Part shown: one piece after another, positions 41,008 through 49,252 of the stretch
How the letters are laid out: each line of letters begins with the position of its first letter
Numbering within the stretch: the first letter of the stretch is position 1
Assembly (NCBI RefSeq): GCF_900109735.1
Contig: NZ_FOAS01000016.1
Location: forward strand, 1-64,000
DNA: 64,000 nucleotides
Source of the DNA: Atopomonas hussainii
Lineage (GTDB): Bacteria; Pseudomonadota; Gammaproteobacteria; Pseudomonadales; Pseudomonadaceae
Direction of reading: 5' to 3'
The notes under the pieces: generated by a model
Databases searched by the model: none
The model's input: the letters and a program-made list of their open reading frames with translations, nothing else
Told to the model about the DNA's origin: nothing
Translations under genes and position numbers: made by a program

Positions 41008-41195
41008 CAGTCATCCTCGCGCCGTAGCTCAACAGTCCATGCACTGCCGTCATCCGCCACCCACAGCGCCACCTGCATCGGCTGGCAACACACACTGCAG
41101 TCTTCAGTGTAGTCCTGCGCGCCGCCGCTGACGTCCAACACCAGTTCAATCGGTTCGCCGCAATACGAGCAATAAGCTGAAGATGTCTCAAGCAT
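41007..41195 (-). CDS. CPXCG-type cysteine-rich small protein
   Basis: 62 residues with two Cys pairs, CSYCGEPIE and DCSVCCQPM, as in the CPXCG Cys-rich family; it probably binds one zinc. Function unknown. This protein and the DUF2007 protein are commonly adjacent in Pseudomonas-like genomes, which suggests a joint role. Confidence 0.8.
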   Translation of the reverse strand: MLETSSAYCSYCGEPIELVLDVSGGAQDYTEDCSVCCQPMQVALWVADDGSAWTVELRREDD

Positions 41196-41280
41196 GCGCT
41201 TGCCTTGTGTGACTTTGGTTTAACATGGCCGGTCTATTGGAGCTCTACTTTTAACTTAGCAAACCCAGGGAGCAGTTGGC

Positions 41281-42438
41281 ATGGCGGTCGATTTTGAGGC
41301 AATTCGCCCCTACCACGATCACGAAGTAGCCCCCGTGCTGCAACGCCTGCTGCGCGACGAAGCCTTTTTGCAAACCCTCGCGCGCTACCGTTTTCCGCGC
41401 TTAACCGATTACTGTGCGCCGCTCCTGCGTCGCCTGATTGCTTGGCGCTTAGGTCGCGAAGTGCGTGGTATTGACTCCGTCGCCGCGTTGCAAGAGCGCA
41501 TCGAGCCGTACGTCGACCGCGTGGTTGAGCGCGCCACGGCGGGCATCAGCTACAGCGGGCTCGAGCAACTCGACGACCAGCAGGCCTACCTCTATTTAGC
41601 CAACCACCGCGACATCGTGATGGACCCGGCTTTCGTCAACTACGCCGTGTACCACGCCGGGCTACCCACGCCACGCATTGCGATTGGCGATAACCTGCTG
41701 CAAAAGCCGTTTGTCAGCGATCTGATGCGGCTGAACAAGAGCTTTATCGTGCACCGCTCAATCACCAACCGACGCGAAAAGCTCAGCGCCTTTCAAACCC
41801 TCTCGGCGTATATCAACCACTCGATTGCCGAAGGCCATTCGATTTGGATTGCCCAAGCCGAAGGCCGCGCCAAAGACGGCGACGACGCCACCGATGCGGC
41901 GATTCTGAAAATGTTCCACATGAGCCGCAAAGACCAACCCTTTGCCGAGGTGATTGGCAGCCTGAACCTAGTTCCGGTGTCGATCAGCTACGAATACGAC
42001 CCCTGCGACGTGGCCAAAGCCCGCGAGCTAGAAACCCGCGCCCGCACCGGCAGCTACCACAAACAAGCCGGCGAAGACGATCACAGCATTGCCCTCGGTA
42101 TTACCGGGCATAAAGGCCGCGTGCACTTGGCCTTCAACCGTTTAAACGGGGCCGACTACGCGGATGCCAAAGCACTGGCGCAAGCCTGCGACCAACTGAT
42201 TCTCGGTCACTACAAACTATTTCCCGTGCATTACTTAGCGTGGGAGCGATGGGCCGAGCGCGACGCGGCATTGCCTGTCCCCAGCGCTGCCAGCCTGTTT
42301 AGCGCCAGCGAGTTGGCCGCCGCCGAGCAAGAATTAGGCAAACGCCTAGCCCAATGCAGCGCCGCGGAACAGCCGTTTTTACTGATGCAATACGCCACCC
42401 CGGTGCGCAATCAATACCGCCTTCAGCAAAACCGCTAG
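41281..42438 (+). CDS. Glycerolipid acyltransferase family protein
   Basis: 385 residues. The acyltransferase motif I is ANHRDIVMDPAF (His109), the NHRDIVxD form found in a branch of 1-acylglycerol-3-phosphate acyltransferase-like proteins. Later motifs are NKSFIVHRS, IWIAQAEGRAKDG and LVPVSISYEYDP. A long helical N-terminus (about 1-85) comes before it, with no clear membrane helix. It should transfer acyl groups to a lysolipid or glycerol phosphate; the exact acceptor is not evident. AGGGAG lies nine bases upstream. An intrinsic terminator follows. Confidence 0.82.
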   Translation: MAVDFEAIRPYHDHEVAPVLQRLLRDEAFLQTLARYRFPRLTDYCAPLLRRLIAWRLGREVRGIDSVAALQERIEPYVDRVVERATAGISYSGLEQLDDQQAYLYLANHRDIVMDPAFVNYAVYHAGLPTPRIAIGDNLLQKPFVSDLMRLNKSFIVHRSITNRREKLSAFQTLSAYINHSIAEGHSIWIAQAEGRAKDGDDATDAAILKMFHMSRKDQPFAEVIGSLNLVPVSISYEYDPCDVAKARELETRARTGSYHKQAGEDDHSIALGITGHKGRVHLAFNRLNGADYADAKALAQACDQLILGHYKLFPVHYLAWERWAERDAALPVPSAASLFSASELAAAEQELGKRLAQCSAAEQPFLLMQYATPVRNQYRLQQNR

Positions 42439-42443
42439 GCAAC

Positions 42444-42473
42444 AAAAAAGGGCATCCTTCGATGCCCTTTTTT
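42444..42473. terminator. Bidirectional intrinsic terminator
   Basis: AAAAAAGGGCATC and GATGCCCTTTTTT pair perfectly around CTTC, between the acyltransferase gene and the convergent small membrane protein gene. Confidence 0.9.
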
Positions 42474-42488
42474 AATCGCCGCGCCGCG

Positions 42489-42764
42489 TTACAAATAAGT
42501 ACTCAGCACGCTCAAGCCTAAGCCCAGCGCCAGCGACACTGCACCAAAGCCGTAGAAGAATCGGTTCAGGCGCTGCTTGTCGCCATCGGCCATGTACACC
42601 AAGCCGCGGCTTTCCACTAAAGCCTGCAGGCGGTCGGCCTGATATTCACGCCACTGGGTAGCCAGCCACAGCCAGCTGCCGGCCACGGCAAAAAACAATG
42701 CCAAGCCGTTAACCACTTGATTGGGATAGCTTTGCAGAAGACTCCAAAACACCTGCAACGACAT
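42489..42764 (-). CDS. Small membrane protein of unknown function
   Basis: 91 residues from MSLQVFWSLL, with two hydrophobic helices (about 18-38 and 68-88) separated by a charged loop (WREYQADRLQALVESRGLVY). No family recognised. An alternative start at 42785 adds seven residues. The gene is divergent from the 68-residue protein gene. Confidence 0.6.
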   Translation of the reverse strand: MSLQVFWSLLQSYPNQVVNGLALFFAVAGSWLWLATQWREYQADRLQALVESRGLVYMADGDKQRLNRFFYGFGAVSLALGLGLSVLSTYL

Positions 42765-42821
42765 GACTTGCCCCACTTGCCCCATGGCTTTCACAAAAGG
42801 CGCGCAGTCTAACGAGGGAAA

Positions 42822-42850
42822 TTAGGCAACTCTACCTAGAACCATATAAT
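42822..42850 (+). promoter_or_regulatory. Promoter of the 68-residue protein gene
   Basis: -35 TTAGGC (42822-42827), a 17-base spacer and a perfect -10 TATAAT (42845-42850). Predicted start near 42857, giving an untranslated leader of about 105 bases. Confidence 0.65.
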
Positions 42851-42962
42851 TCCGACGAACGATGACCATAGAGTCAATCGATCTAAAAATGTCAGCAAAT
42901 CGTCACCAAAAAGGACTACGTTTGTAAGTGGGAATTCTTCTCAACCTGCACGGAGCACCACC

Positions 42963-43169
42963 ATGCTACTCACAGAAATGTTGGATCGTGACTACCTGAT
43001 TGACCATCTGGAAGAAGTGGAAGCGGTTGTCGATGAGCTGTCGTTCAATGTTCAGGACGAACATTGGTTAGTTTATTGCGCCATGGGCGGACATGAACAC
43101 TACGACCTTCCCGATATCGATGAACGTACGGGCCAAGCACCTGCACAGGTTTACTCACAGGCGGCCTAG
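42963..43169 (+). CDS. Small acidic protein of unknown function
   Basis: 68 residues, strongly acidic (MLDRDYLIDHLEEVEAVVDEL), with no membrane helix and one Cys. No family recognised. Support for a real gene: a good promoter, a CGGAG ribosome-binding site 8-9 bases before the ATG and a strong terminator 11 bases after the stop. It stands alone between a membrane protein gene and yajG. Confidence 0.65.
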   Translation: MLLTEMLDRDYLIDHLEEVEAVVDELSFNVQDEHWLVYCAMGGHEHYDLPDIDERTGQAPAQVYSQAA

Positions 43170-43179
43170 GCGTTTTACA

Positions 43180-43218
43180 AGCAACAAAAAGCCCAGCATC
43201 TGCTGGGCTTTTTGTTGC
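43180..43218. terminator. Bidirectional intrinsic terminator
   Basis: AGCAACAAAAAGCCCAGC pairs with GCTGGGCTTTTTGTTGCT around ATCT; both flanks are suitable for termination of the small protein gene and of the convergent yajG gene. Confidence 0.9.
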
Positions 43219-43230
43219 TGCGAAAGCGCT

Positions 43231-43821
43231 TTACTGACTAAGGATCTGACCGATGGTCTGATCTTGGAACATGCGCTCCAGCGAAGCGTTCAGCACTTCG
43301 GTGACTAAACGGCTGTTGGCCGGCACATTTGGCGCCGAACCAAAGCGATGGCTGCTGGAAGCACTGTAGCGGCCGTTATAACGACGTGTGGCGTTTTGCA
43401 CATCAGCGCGCAAGGTCGCCGTGATGTCAGCTTGGGTGACCATCAGGCTGCCGTCTTTAGGGCTGAGGTATTTGATGTCAGCAACCGTCACGGTCAGCTG
43501 CGGCGCGTTATAGGCGTTGGCCGAAGGGGTAAAGCCCAACAGACGTACCGCCACTTCAACCTGCTGTTGCAACTTGGGCAGCAAGTCGTTGCCGTTAACA
43601 CTAATGGTGCTGCTATCGGGGTACACGCCGCCACGGGTGCCAATCACCGGCGAAGAGCGTCCATCAACCACGCGGACTACCACCGGTTGGCCTTGGCCCA
43701 CTGGGGCAATACTGTTGCCGTTCAGTTCTGGTTGCAGCGTCAGCTGCTGCGGGCTGAGTGCGCAACCACCCAGCGCCAAACTGGCCATCAGCAAAAATGC
43801 GCTAACAATACGGTGCTTCAT
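43231..43821 (-). CDS. YajG family lipoprotein
   Basis: 196 residues with a lipobox (LALGGC). The mature part follows the YajG pattern: VVVRVVDGRSSPVIGTRGG, LTVTVADIKYLSP and a C-terminal helix VLNASLERMFQDQTI. YajG-like lipoproteins are of unknown function, found in the outer membrane. The start at 43821 has AGGGGGA; seven more codons are open upstream. Confidence 0.85.
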   Translation of the reverse strand: MKHRIVSAFLLMASLALGGCALSPQQLTLQPELNGNSIAPVGQGQPVVVRVVDGRSSPVIGTRGGVYPDSSTISVNGNDLLPKLQQQVEVAVRLLGFTPSANAYNAPQLTVTVADIKYLSPKDGSLMVTQADITATLRADVQNATRRYNGRYSASSSHRFGSAPNVPANSRLVTEVLNASLERMFQDQTIGQILSQ

Positions 43822-43838
43822 GCTTCCCCCTGTTCGTT

Positions 43839-44384
43839 TCATGGCTCGTTAAGCGCCTTGCGTAAGGTAAAGGCGCCACGGAGTTGGCCGGCAGTATACC
43901 CACGCGCTTTATCTTGCGGGTAGCGCGCATCCAGAATCTGGCTAATTTCCGCCGTTAACGACTCGCCATGACAGGCCAAGCACGGTTTACCCACCACAAT
44001 GGCTTGCATGTAGCGAAACTCGCCGCCCTCTTGTTGGCTGGCAAATAGCGCGGCCGGTTTTTCTCCTTGCTCTAGGCGCTTGGCAAACGCTAACAACTGC
44101 GCCAGCTCCCACTCATCCGGGGCATTGTTGGGGTTACGCAGCTTTAGCGACGTGCGCCCCACCTGCCAACCTTTGCGGGCAAATTGCTCCGCCAGCGAGG
44201 GGGCCAAATGCTGACAATGCTGGATAGCCTCAACCGGCCCGCCTTCTTGCAAAGACGCCGTCAGACTGGACTTAAGCGACAACATAAAGGCCTCGGTGAT
44301 GTCTTGCGCCTCTGCCTCTAGCGGCGTTTGTGCCGCAACAGCGTTTGCCGCCAAAGCCAAGGTTAAAACTGCCAGCGCTTTCAT
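43839..44384 (-). CDS. DUF3365 periplasmic c-type haem protein
   Basis: 181 residues with a cleavable signal (cut near AVAAQ) and one haem c attachment site, CLACHGE, in the Tll0287-like DUF3365 fold (LKLRNPNNAPDEWE, YTAGQLRGAFTLRK at the end). It is predicted to be a periplasmic mono-haem sensor or electron carrier. The start at 44384 has GGGAGA and gives a proper signal peptide; the frame is open to 44483 without one. Confidence 0.85.
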   Translation of the reverse strand: MKALAVLTLALAANAVAAQTPLEAEAQDITEAFMLSLKSSLTASLQEGGPVEAIQHCQHLAPSLAEQFARKGWQVGRTSLKLRNPNNAPDEWELAQLLAFAKRLEQGEKPAALFASQQEGGEFRYMQAIVVGKPCLACHGESLTAEISQILDARYPQDKARGYTAGQLRGAFTLRKALNEP

Positions 44385-44537
44385 GCCTGTCTCCCTGCAG
44401 CCTCGGCTGCGTCTGCGGTTTATCCCAGCCAAGCATGCCAAGGCTAGCCAACCGAGGTGCTGACCCAGATCAAGCGTCATCACAGTGTCATCGCCGCGGC
44501 ATTAAATGGCCTGGCTGCCCCCTTGGAGAAAGCTGTC

Positions 44538-44768
44538 ATGTTGTCGTTCTTTCTGCAGGCTCTACTGCCACCACGTAAACGCTTTGCCCAGCTGGATGAA
44601 CAGGGCCTGTGCGTGGCCATCGTGACCGTTCATCGCGCCCCACAACAGGGCCGTTTCATCGCCCTCAAAGCTGACCAGTCAGTCACCCTCGGACAACGCC
44701 TAACGCAGCATTCATGCGCCTTGCAGCCGCATGGCAAAAATACCGCTTGGCGCCTGCGCTTCTCGTGA
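44538..44768 (+). CDS. Small basic protein of unknown function
   Basis: 76 residues from MLSFFLQALLPPRKRF, with a short hydrophobic N-terminus and a beta-rich basic remainder (LCVAIVTVHRAPQQGRFIAL). TTGGAG stands about 10 bases before the ATG. No family recognised. In-frame starts upstream at 44457 add 27 residues but overlap the presumed promoter of the haem protein gene. Confidence 0.5.
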   Translation: MLSFFLQALLPPRKRFAQLDEQGLCVAIVTVHRAPQQGRFIALKADQSVTLGQRLTQHSCALQPHGKNTAWRLRFS

Positions 44769-44785
44769 AAAAGTCGTAGAGGCTA

Positions 44786-44814
44786 GTTAAATTCCGCTGA
44801 TGTACCGGTATAAT
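44786..44814 (+). promoter_or_regulatory. Likely mqo promoter
   Basis: Perfect -10 TATAAT at 44809-44814 with a weak -35 GTTAAA at 44786-44791 (17-base spacer). Transcription would start near 44821, far from the mqo start codon. Confidence 0.6.
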
Positions 44815-45105
44815 CGCGCCCCGGCTAACGACGAGGACATCTCCTGCCATGCTTAGCCGCACGGGTAAGCCCCGGCTGCCCCGCTAGCTGCAGAGAGCTG
44901 CTTCCTTGCGCCCCAGGCAATGCGCCAAGCAATACACTTGGCCCCTGAGGGACTGCCCAGATTTCGCCCCATAATAAGTGCTCACGCAAAACGGACGCGT
45001 CACCCACGCCCCGTTGGCCTGCGCACACTACAACCCCAAGGGCGGTCGTTTCTGACCCGGAAACGACATAACGGTTTTTTCACCTTCACGAGAGAGTGGC
45101 AAGCG
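44815..45105 (+). promoter_or_regulatory. Long untranslated leader of mqo with several potential hairpins
   Basis: About 285 bases between the promoter and the start codon hold no credible gene. Potential stems include GGCTAA (44823) with TTAGCC (44858), enclosing AGGA/TCCT, and CGGG-TAAG-CCCG directly after. A near match to the cobalamin-box core (GGCTGCCCCGC) occurs but the rest of that riboswitch is absent. No known class is assigned. An in-frame ATG at 44920 exists but the 62 residues it would add to Mqo are not conserved in type. Confidence 0.4.
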
Positions 45106-46593
45106 ATGGCGCATAACGAGAATCAAACGGTGGATGTGATGCTGGTCGGCGCCGGCATTATGAGCACCACCTTGGCGGTTCTGCTCAAAGAGCTCGACCC
45201 CAAGCTGACCCTAGAAATTGCCGAGCTGCGCTCTACCGGCGCGGTAGAAAGCTCTAACCCTTGGAACAACGCGGGCACTGGCCACGCTGGCTTGTGCGAG
45301 CTGAACTACACACCCGACAACGGCGGCAAAATCGACATCGCCAAAGCCCTGCACATCAATACGCAATTCGAAGTTTCTAAGCAGTTCTGGGCCTACCTGA
45401 CTGACAAAGAAGGCTTCGGCGAGCCACGCAACTTTATCAACCCCGTACCGCACATGAGCTTTGTGCGCGGCGAGAGCGATATCGACTTCTTAAAGCGCCG
45501 CCACAGCGCGCTGATCGAAAGCCATGCCTTTGCAGACATGGTGATCAGCGAAGACCGCGAACAACTCGCTAAGTGGATGCCGCTGACTATGCCCGGCCGC
45601 GCCGCCGAGGAAAAAGTCGCTGCCACTTATTACGAGAAAGGCACCGACGTAAACTTCGGCGCTGTCACCCAGCAGATGCTTGCCTACCTCTCCAAGCAAG
45701 ACGGCTCGCTGGTGACCTACAACCAAAAAGTCACCGACCTGCAGCGCGAAGGCGACCTGTGGCGTGTGTCGATCAAGTGCACCAGCACCGGCGAGAAGCG
45801 CACCGTGAAAGCCCGCTTCGTGTTCCTCGGTGCCGGTGGCGGCGCGCTGCCGCTGCTGCAGATGTCGGGCATCCCCGAGAGCAAAGGCTTCGGCGGCTTC
45901 CCAGTGAGCGGCATGTGGCTGCGCTGCGACAAGCCCGAGGTGGTCAACCAGCATCAAGCCAAGGTGTATAGCCAAGCCGAAGTGGGCGCACCGCCGATGT
46001 CGGTACCGCACTTGGATACCCGCGTGGTGGATGGCCAAACCTCGCTGCTGTTCGGCCCGTTTGCCGGCTTCTCGACCAAGTTCCTGCGTCACGGCTCGTT
46101 TATGGACCTGCCCCTGTCGGTGCGTGCCAATAACTTGAAGCCGATGCTGTCGGTGGCCCGCGACAACATGGACCTGACTCGCTACCTGATCAAAGAAGTG
46201 ATGCAGTCCACCGAAGAGCGCGTACAAGCGCTGCGCAAGTTCTACCCCGAAGCACGCAACGAAGACTGGCGCCTAGAGCTGGCCGGCCAGCGCGTACAAA
46301 TCATCAAGAAAGACCCGAAAAAAGGCGGCATTCTGCAGTTCGGCACTGAACTGGTGTCATCGCAAGACGGCAGCATCGCCGCCCTGCTGGGCGCCTCGCC
46401 GGGCGCCTCGGTGACCGTGTCGGTGATGTTGGAGCTGCTGGAGCGCTGCTTCGGCGAGCAGTTCAAGTCAGCCGCTTGGCAAGCCAAGCTGGCCGAAATC
46501 GTGCCTGCCCGCGAAGAGGCCCTGAAAGCCGACGGTGACTTGTATCGCAAGATCACCGCACAGACTTGGAGCACCCTCAAGCTCGACGCCTAA
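45106..46593 (+). CDS. mqo: Malate:quinone oxidoreductase
   Basis: 495 residues. Mqo is a membrane-associated FAD enzyme that oxidises malate to oxaloacetate and reduces quinone. The FAD-binding start is [19 protein letters not shown]; family motifs [20 protein letters not shown] and [17 protein letters not shown] are clear, and the C-terminal [20 protein letters not shown] completes the family length. The ATG at 45106 (GAGAGTGGCAAGCG before it) fits the family N-terminus. A single-gene unit with a strong terminator. Confidence 0.97.
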   Translation: MAHNENQTVDVMLVGAGIMSTTLAVLLKELDPKLTLEIAELRSTGAVESSNPWNNAGTGHAGLCELNYTPDNGGKIDIAKALHINTQFEVSKQFWAYLTDKEGFGEPRNFINPVPHMSFVRGESDIDFLKRRHSALIESHAFADMVISEDREQLAKWMPLTMPGRAAEEKVAATYYEKGTDVNFGAVTQQMLAYLSKQDGSLVTYNQKVTDLQREGDLWRVSIKCTSTGEKRTVKARFVFLGAGGGALPLLQMSGIPESKGFGGFPVSGMWLRCDKPEVVNQHQAKVYSQAEVGAPPMSVPHLDTRVVDGQTSLLFGPFAGFSTKFLRHGSFMDLPLSVRANNLKPMLSVARDNMDLTRYLIKEVMQSTEERVQALRKFYPEARNEDWRLELAGQRVQIIKKDPKKGGILQFGTELVSSQDGSIAALLGASPGASVTVSVMLELLERCFGEQFKSAAWQAKLAEIVPAREEALKADGDLYRKITAQTWSTLKLDA

Positions 46594-46639
46594 ACGCCGA
46601 TAGCTTAAGCACTGGCAGTCTCCCCCCGACTTCAGTGCC

Positions 46640-46677
46640 AACAAAAAGCCCGCACATCACAGTGCGGGCTTTTTGTT
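46640..46677. terminator. Bidirectional intrinsic terminator after mqo
   Basis: AACAAAAAGCCCGCAC and GTGCGGGCTTTTTGTT pair perfectly around ATCACA, between mqo and the convergent slyB-like gene. Confidence 0.92.
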
Positions 46678-46696
46678 AGTAGCGAGCGCTAAGGGG

Positions 46697-47167
46697 TTAA
46701 TTCACCCCAATCACCCGGCTCACGCCATTTACGCTGTTAATCCGTACGCGCTGACCAACGCGGAATACTTCGCCCTCATTAACTTGCTGCACGTAGGCGC
46801 GGGTTTGCCCTTCGTCTTCGCGCACGGTGATTTCCACACCTTGAGTGCGGGTCAAGCCTTCTTCAGCCGCTGCGCCCAACAAACCACCCGCTACAGCACC
46901 AATCACGGCAGCCACATAGCTGCCCTTACCGCCACCGACCGTGCTGCCGGCAATCCCGCCGACCGCGCCACCGGCGATGGTGCCGACCGGGCTCTTCGTG
47001 CCTTCAATCTGTACCGGACGCAGCGCTTCGATGGTGCCCATGCGTACCACTTGCGGTACACGCGCTTCATCACGGCTGTAGGTGTCGCCGGTCAAGTTGG
47101 AAGCACAGCCACCGAGTAACAGGCTGACGCCCAAAATCACTGCGCCAAGAAACTTTGCCGGTACCAT
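46697..47167 (-). CDS. SlyB/Pcp-like glycine-zipper outer membrane lipoprotein
   Basis: 156 residues with a lipobox (LLLGGC). The middle carries a Gly-zipper double helix (GTIAGGAVGGIAGSTVGGG and AVIGAVAGGLLGAAAEEG), and the C-terminus the beta region EITVREDEGQTRAYVQQ. SlyB-type lipoproteins stabilise the outer membrane under stress. The start at 47167 is supported by AAGGAG and the signal sequence; the frame extends upstream without a signal. Confidence 0.9.
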   Translation of the reverse strand: MVPAKFLGAVILGVSLLLGGCASNLTGDTYSRDEARVPQVVRMGTIEALRPVQIEGTKSPVGTIAGGAVGGIAGSTVGGGKGSYVAAVIGAVAGGLLGAAAEEGLTRTQGVEITVREDEGQTRAYVQQVNEGEVFRVGQRVRINSVNGVSRVIGVN

Positions 47168-47234
47168 CGTTGTCTCCTTATCAGACTTCTGCAATCGTGT
47201 ATTGGACAGCCTTAGCGCCCAAGCGTTCGAACCT

Positions 47235-47483
47235 ATGTATCTAGAGTACTTCATCATTATCGTTACCACAGCCGCAGGGCTGTATTTCCACTGGTGGCTG
47301 TATGTGCGCATCCAGCGCTGGATCACCCGCGACACCGTGCGCGCCTTAGCCGCTGGCGACGCCGCAAAACTGGCTTTTCTAGAACAGCAATTGAGCGCCG
47401 CCCAACAGCAGGGCCTGCGCGGTAAGCGGCTGCACAGCCACTTACAAGACATCGCCACCCACTACCGTGCGGACACCCTGTAA
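47235..47483 (+). CDS. Small single-pass membrane protein of unknown function
   Basis: 82 residues from MYLEYFIIIVTTAAGLYFHW, one N-terminal membrane helix followed by a charged helical cytoplasmic part (WITRDTVRALAAGDAAKLAFLEQQL). No family recognised. The stop TAA gives the A of the next ATG, so it is coupled to the LprI-like gene. Divergent from the slyB-like gene; the ribosome-binding site is weak. Confidence 0.6.
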   Translation: MYLEYFIIIVTTAAGLYFHWWLYVRIQRWITRDTVRALAAGDAAKLAFLEQQLSAAQQQGLRGKRLHSHLQDIATHYRADTL

Positions 47484-47866
47484 TGCGTTATCTCTTCCCT
47501 GTGCTTAGTTTAGTCGTTAGCACCAGCGTGCATGCCGGCGCGCTCAACGATTGCTACGACCGCGTCGATACCCGCCCTGCGGTCAGCCAGTGCTTAAGCC
47601 AACGCTTAGACACGGCTCAGCAAGAACACACCGCACTGGCCAGCGCCGCACTGAATGAGGCGCGCTCGCTGGATGGCGTTACCGATGGCCGGCACCGCGC
47701 GGTGCAGCGTTTTCAGCAAGCGGAAAGCGCCTTCAACCAATACCGCCAAGACTTTTGCAGCTACACCCAAGCCTTACTGGCCTCGGGCAATGGCGCCGAA
47801 CAAGCGGCCTTGGCCTGCTTGATTGACCTCACCGAAGCGCACACCCAGCGCCTGCGTAATCGTTAA
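47483..47866 (+). CDS. DUF1311/LprI-like periplasmic protein
   Basis: 127 residues with a signal peptide (cut near SVHA-GA). The mature part has the DUF1311 four-Cys helical pattern: NDCYDRV, VSQCLSQRLDTAQQ, YRQDFCSY and ALACLIDLT. Members include LprI, a lysozyme inhibitor in mycobacteria, but most are uncharacterised. Confidence 0.75.
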   Translation: MRYLFPVLSLVVSTSVHAGALNDCYDRVDTRPAVSQCLSQRLDTAQQEHTALASAALNEARSLDGVTDGRHRAVQRFQQAESAFNQYRQDFCSYTQALLASGNGAEQAALACLIDLTEAHTQRLRNR

Positions 47867-47894
47867 ACCACGCCAGCGCTGCGCTGACAGCAAA

Positions 47895-48542
47895 CTACGG
47901 CGCTAACCGCTCACGCAGCCATACGCCGGCCTCTTGCCGATAGCGCAGACGATCATGCAGACGACTGGCACGCCCCTGCCAAAATTCCACCGCCTGCGGC
48001 ACTAAACGGTAGCCGCCCCAGAACGGCGGGCGCGTTGGTTCGCTATCCTGCCAGCGCGCTTGCGCCTCAGCCACGCGCTGCTCAAGCTCATCGCGCGAGG
48101 TAATCACTTGGCTTTGCGGCGACGCCCAAGCGCCGATGCGGCTACCTAACGGACGCACGGCATAGTAGGCATCCGACTCGGCAGCAGTGACGCGCTCCAC
48201 TACGCCGGTAATGCGCACTTGTCGCTCCATCGCCGGCCAAAAGAAGGTCATCGCCGCCTTAGGGTTGTGCGCCAGTTGCTGACCTTTGGCGCTGTCGTAA
48301 TTGCCAAAGAACACAAAGCCTTGCTCATCCAAGCCTTTGAGCAGCAACACGCGACTGTGCGGCTGCCCTTCGGCATCGCAGGTAGACAGCTGCATGGCAT
48401 TGGCCTCGACCGGCGCCTGCTCGATCTCTACCGCTTCAGCCAACCAGCGACGGAATAACGCCAAGGGCTCATCCGGCACCTGATGCTCGCTTAAGCCATC
48501 GCGGGTGTAGTCTCGGCGCATATCGGCGAGTTTGTCAGACAT
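47895..48542 (-). CDS. pdxH: Pyridoxamine 5'-phosphate oxidase
   Basis: 215 residues, standard length. PdxH uses FMN and O2 to make pyridoxal 5'-phosphate. Motifs seen: [16 protein letters not shown] start, [31 protein letters not shown]-binding region (split across residues 59-83), [14 protein letters not shown] and the C-terminal [11 protein letters not shown] then [14 protein letters not shown] lies eight bases before the ATG. Confidence 0.97.
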   Translation of the reverse strand: MSDKLADMRRDYTRDGLSEHQVPDEPLALFRRWLAEAVEIEQAPVEANAMQLSTCDAEGQPHSRVLLLKGLDEQGFVFFGNYDSAKGQQLAHNPKAAMTFFWPAMERQVRITGVVERVTAAESDAYYAVRPLGSRIGAWASPQSQVITSRDELEQRVAEAQARWQDSEPTRPPFWGGYRLVPQAVEFWQGRASRLHDRLRYRQEAGVWLRERLAP

Positions 48543-48613
48543 TACTCGTTCTCCTAGCTCGTTAGACGCAGCCTAGCGCAAGCCAGCTGAACCTAAGCTG
48601 ACCCACAGCAACA

Positions 48614-49183
48614 CTATTGCTGAACCAATAACGTGGGGCTACGGCGGGTTAGCCACAACTCAACTCGGCGATTCGCCGAGCGGCCTTCGGCGCTGTCGTT
48701 GCTGTGCCGTGGCTGCGCTTCACCAAAGGCCTGCAGACCGACTTTGCTGCGCGCGCCAGCCAGATAGAACAGCGCAGCAATCGCCTTGGCACGCTCTTCA
48801 CTCAACTGGCGATTCAGCGCTACCGAGCCGCTGGAGTCGGTATGGCTATGGATTTGCAACGTGCTATCCGGGTCGTCTTGAACCAGCTTCGCCACACGGC
48901 CCAACGGGCCCAAAGTGACCGGCAACAGCATGACGCGCTCACGCTTGAACGACTCATCCACCGGGGCGGTGACCACTAAGTGCTCGCCACGCCGCTCTAA
49001 GGTCATACGGCTGCCGGCTAACGCCTCGCGCAGCTGTGCTTCGCGGCTGTCTAACCAGGCATTGAGCTGCGCTTGCTGCTGCGCGGCCAACGCTTCTGCC
49101 GTGGGCTGTTGCGGCTTTTCTGCCGGCACCCAAGCGCAGCCTGCCGAGGTTAATAACGCCACGCCAATCAGCCAATTTTTCAT
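48614..49183 (-). CDS. OmpA-like peptidoglycan-associated lipoprotein
   Basis: 189 residues with a lipobox (LTSAGC, Cys16), a Gln/Ala-rich coiled region (about 25-60) and an OmpA-like C-terminal domain: LQIHSHTDSSGSVALNRQLSEERAKA and GRSANRRVELWL. It should be an outer-membrane lipoprotein that binds peptidoglycan. Single gene, downstream of nothing obvious. Confidence 0.82.
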   Translation of the reverse strand: MKNWLIGVALLTSAGCAWVPAEKPQQPTAEALAAQQQAQLNAWLDSREAQLREALAGSRMTLERRGEHLVVTAPVDESFKRERVMLLPVTLGPLGRVAKLVQDDPDSTLQIHSHTDSSGSVALNRQLSEERAKAIAALFYLAGARSKVGLQAFGEAQPRHSNDSAEGRSANRRVELWLTRRSPTLLVQQ

Positions 49184-49252
49184 CGCAAAACCTAAACGAA
49201 TCAGTCAGTTAAAACGCCGCGCAGTGTACGCAAGCGGCGCCTTGAGCACCAC

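Noticed and set aside
44815-44940. Cobalamin riboswitch before mqo
   Set aside because: GGCTGCCCCGC resembles the B12-box core, but the rest of the B12 box and the GCCAGGAGACC element are missing, and mqo has no link to cobalamin.
44920-45105. N-terminal extension of Mqo by 62 residues from an upstream ATG
   Set aside because: The added residues are basic and low in similarity to anything in the family; the family N-terminus begins directly at 45106 with a ribosome-binding site.
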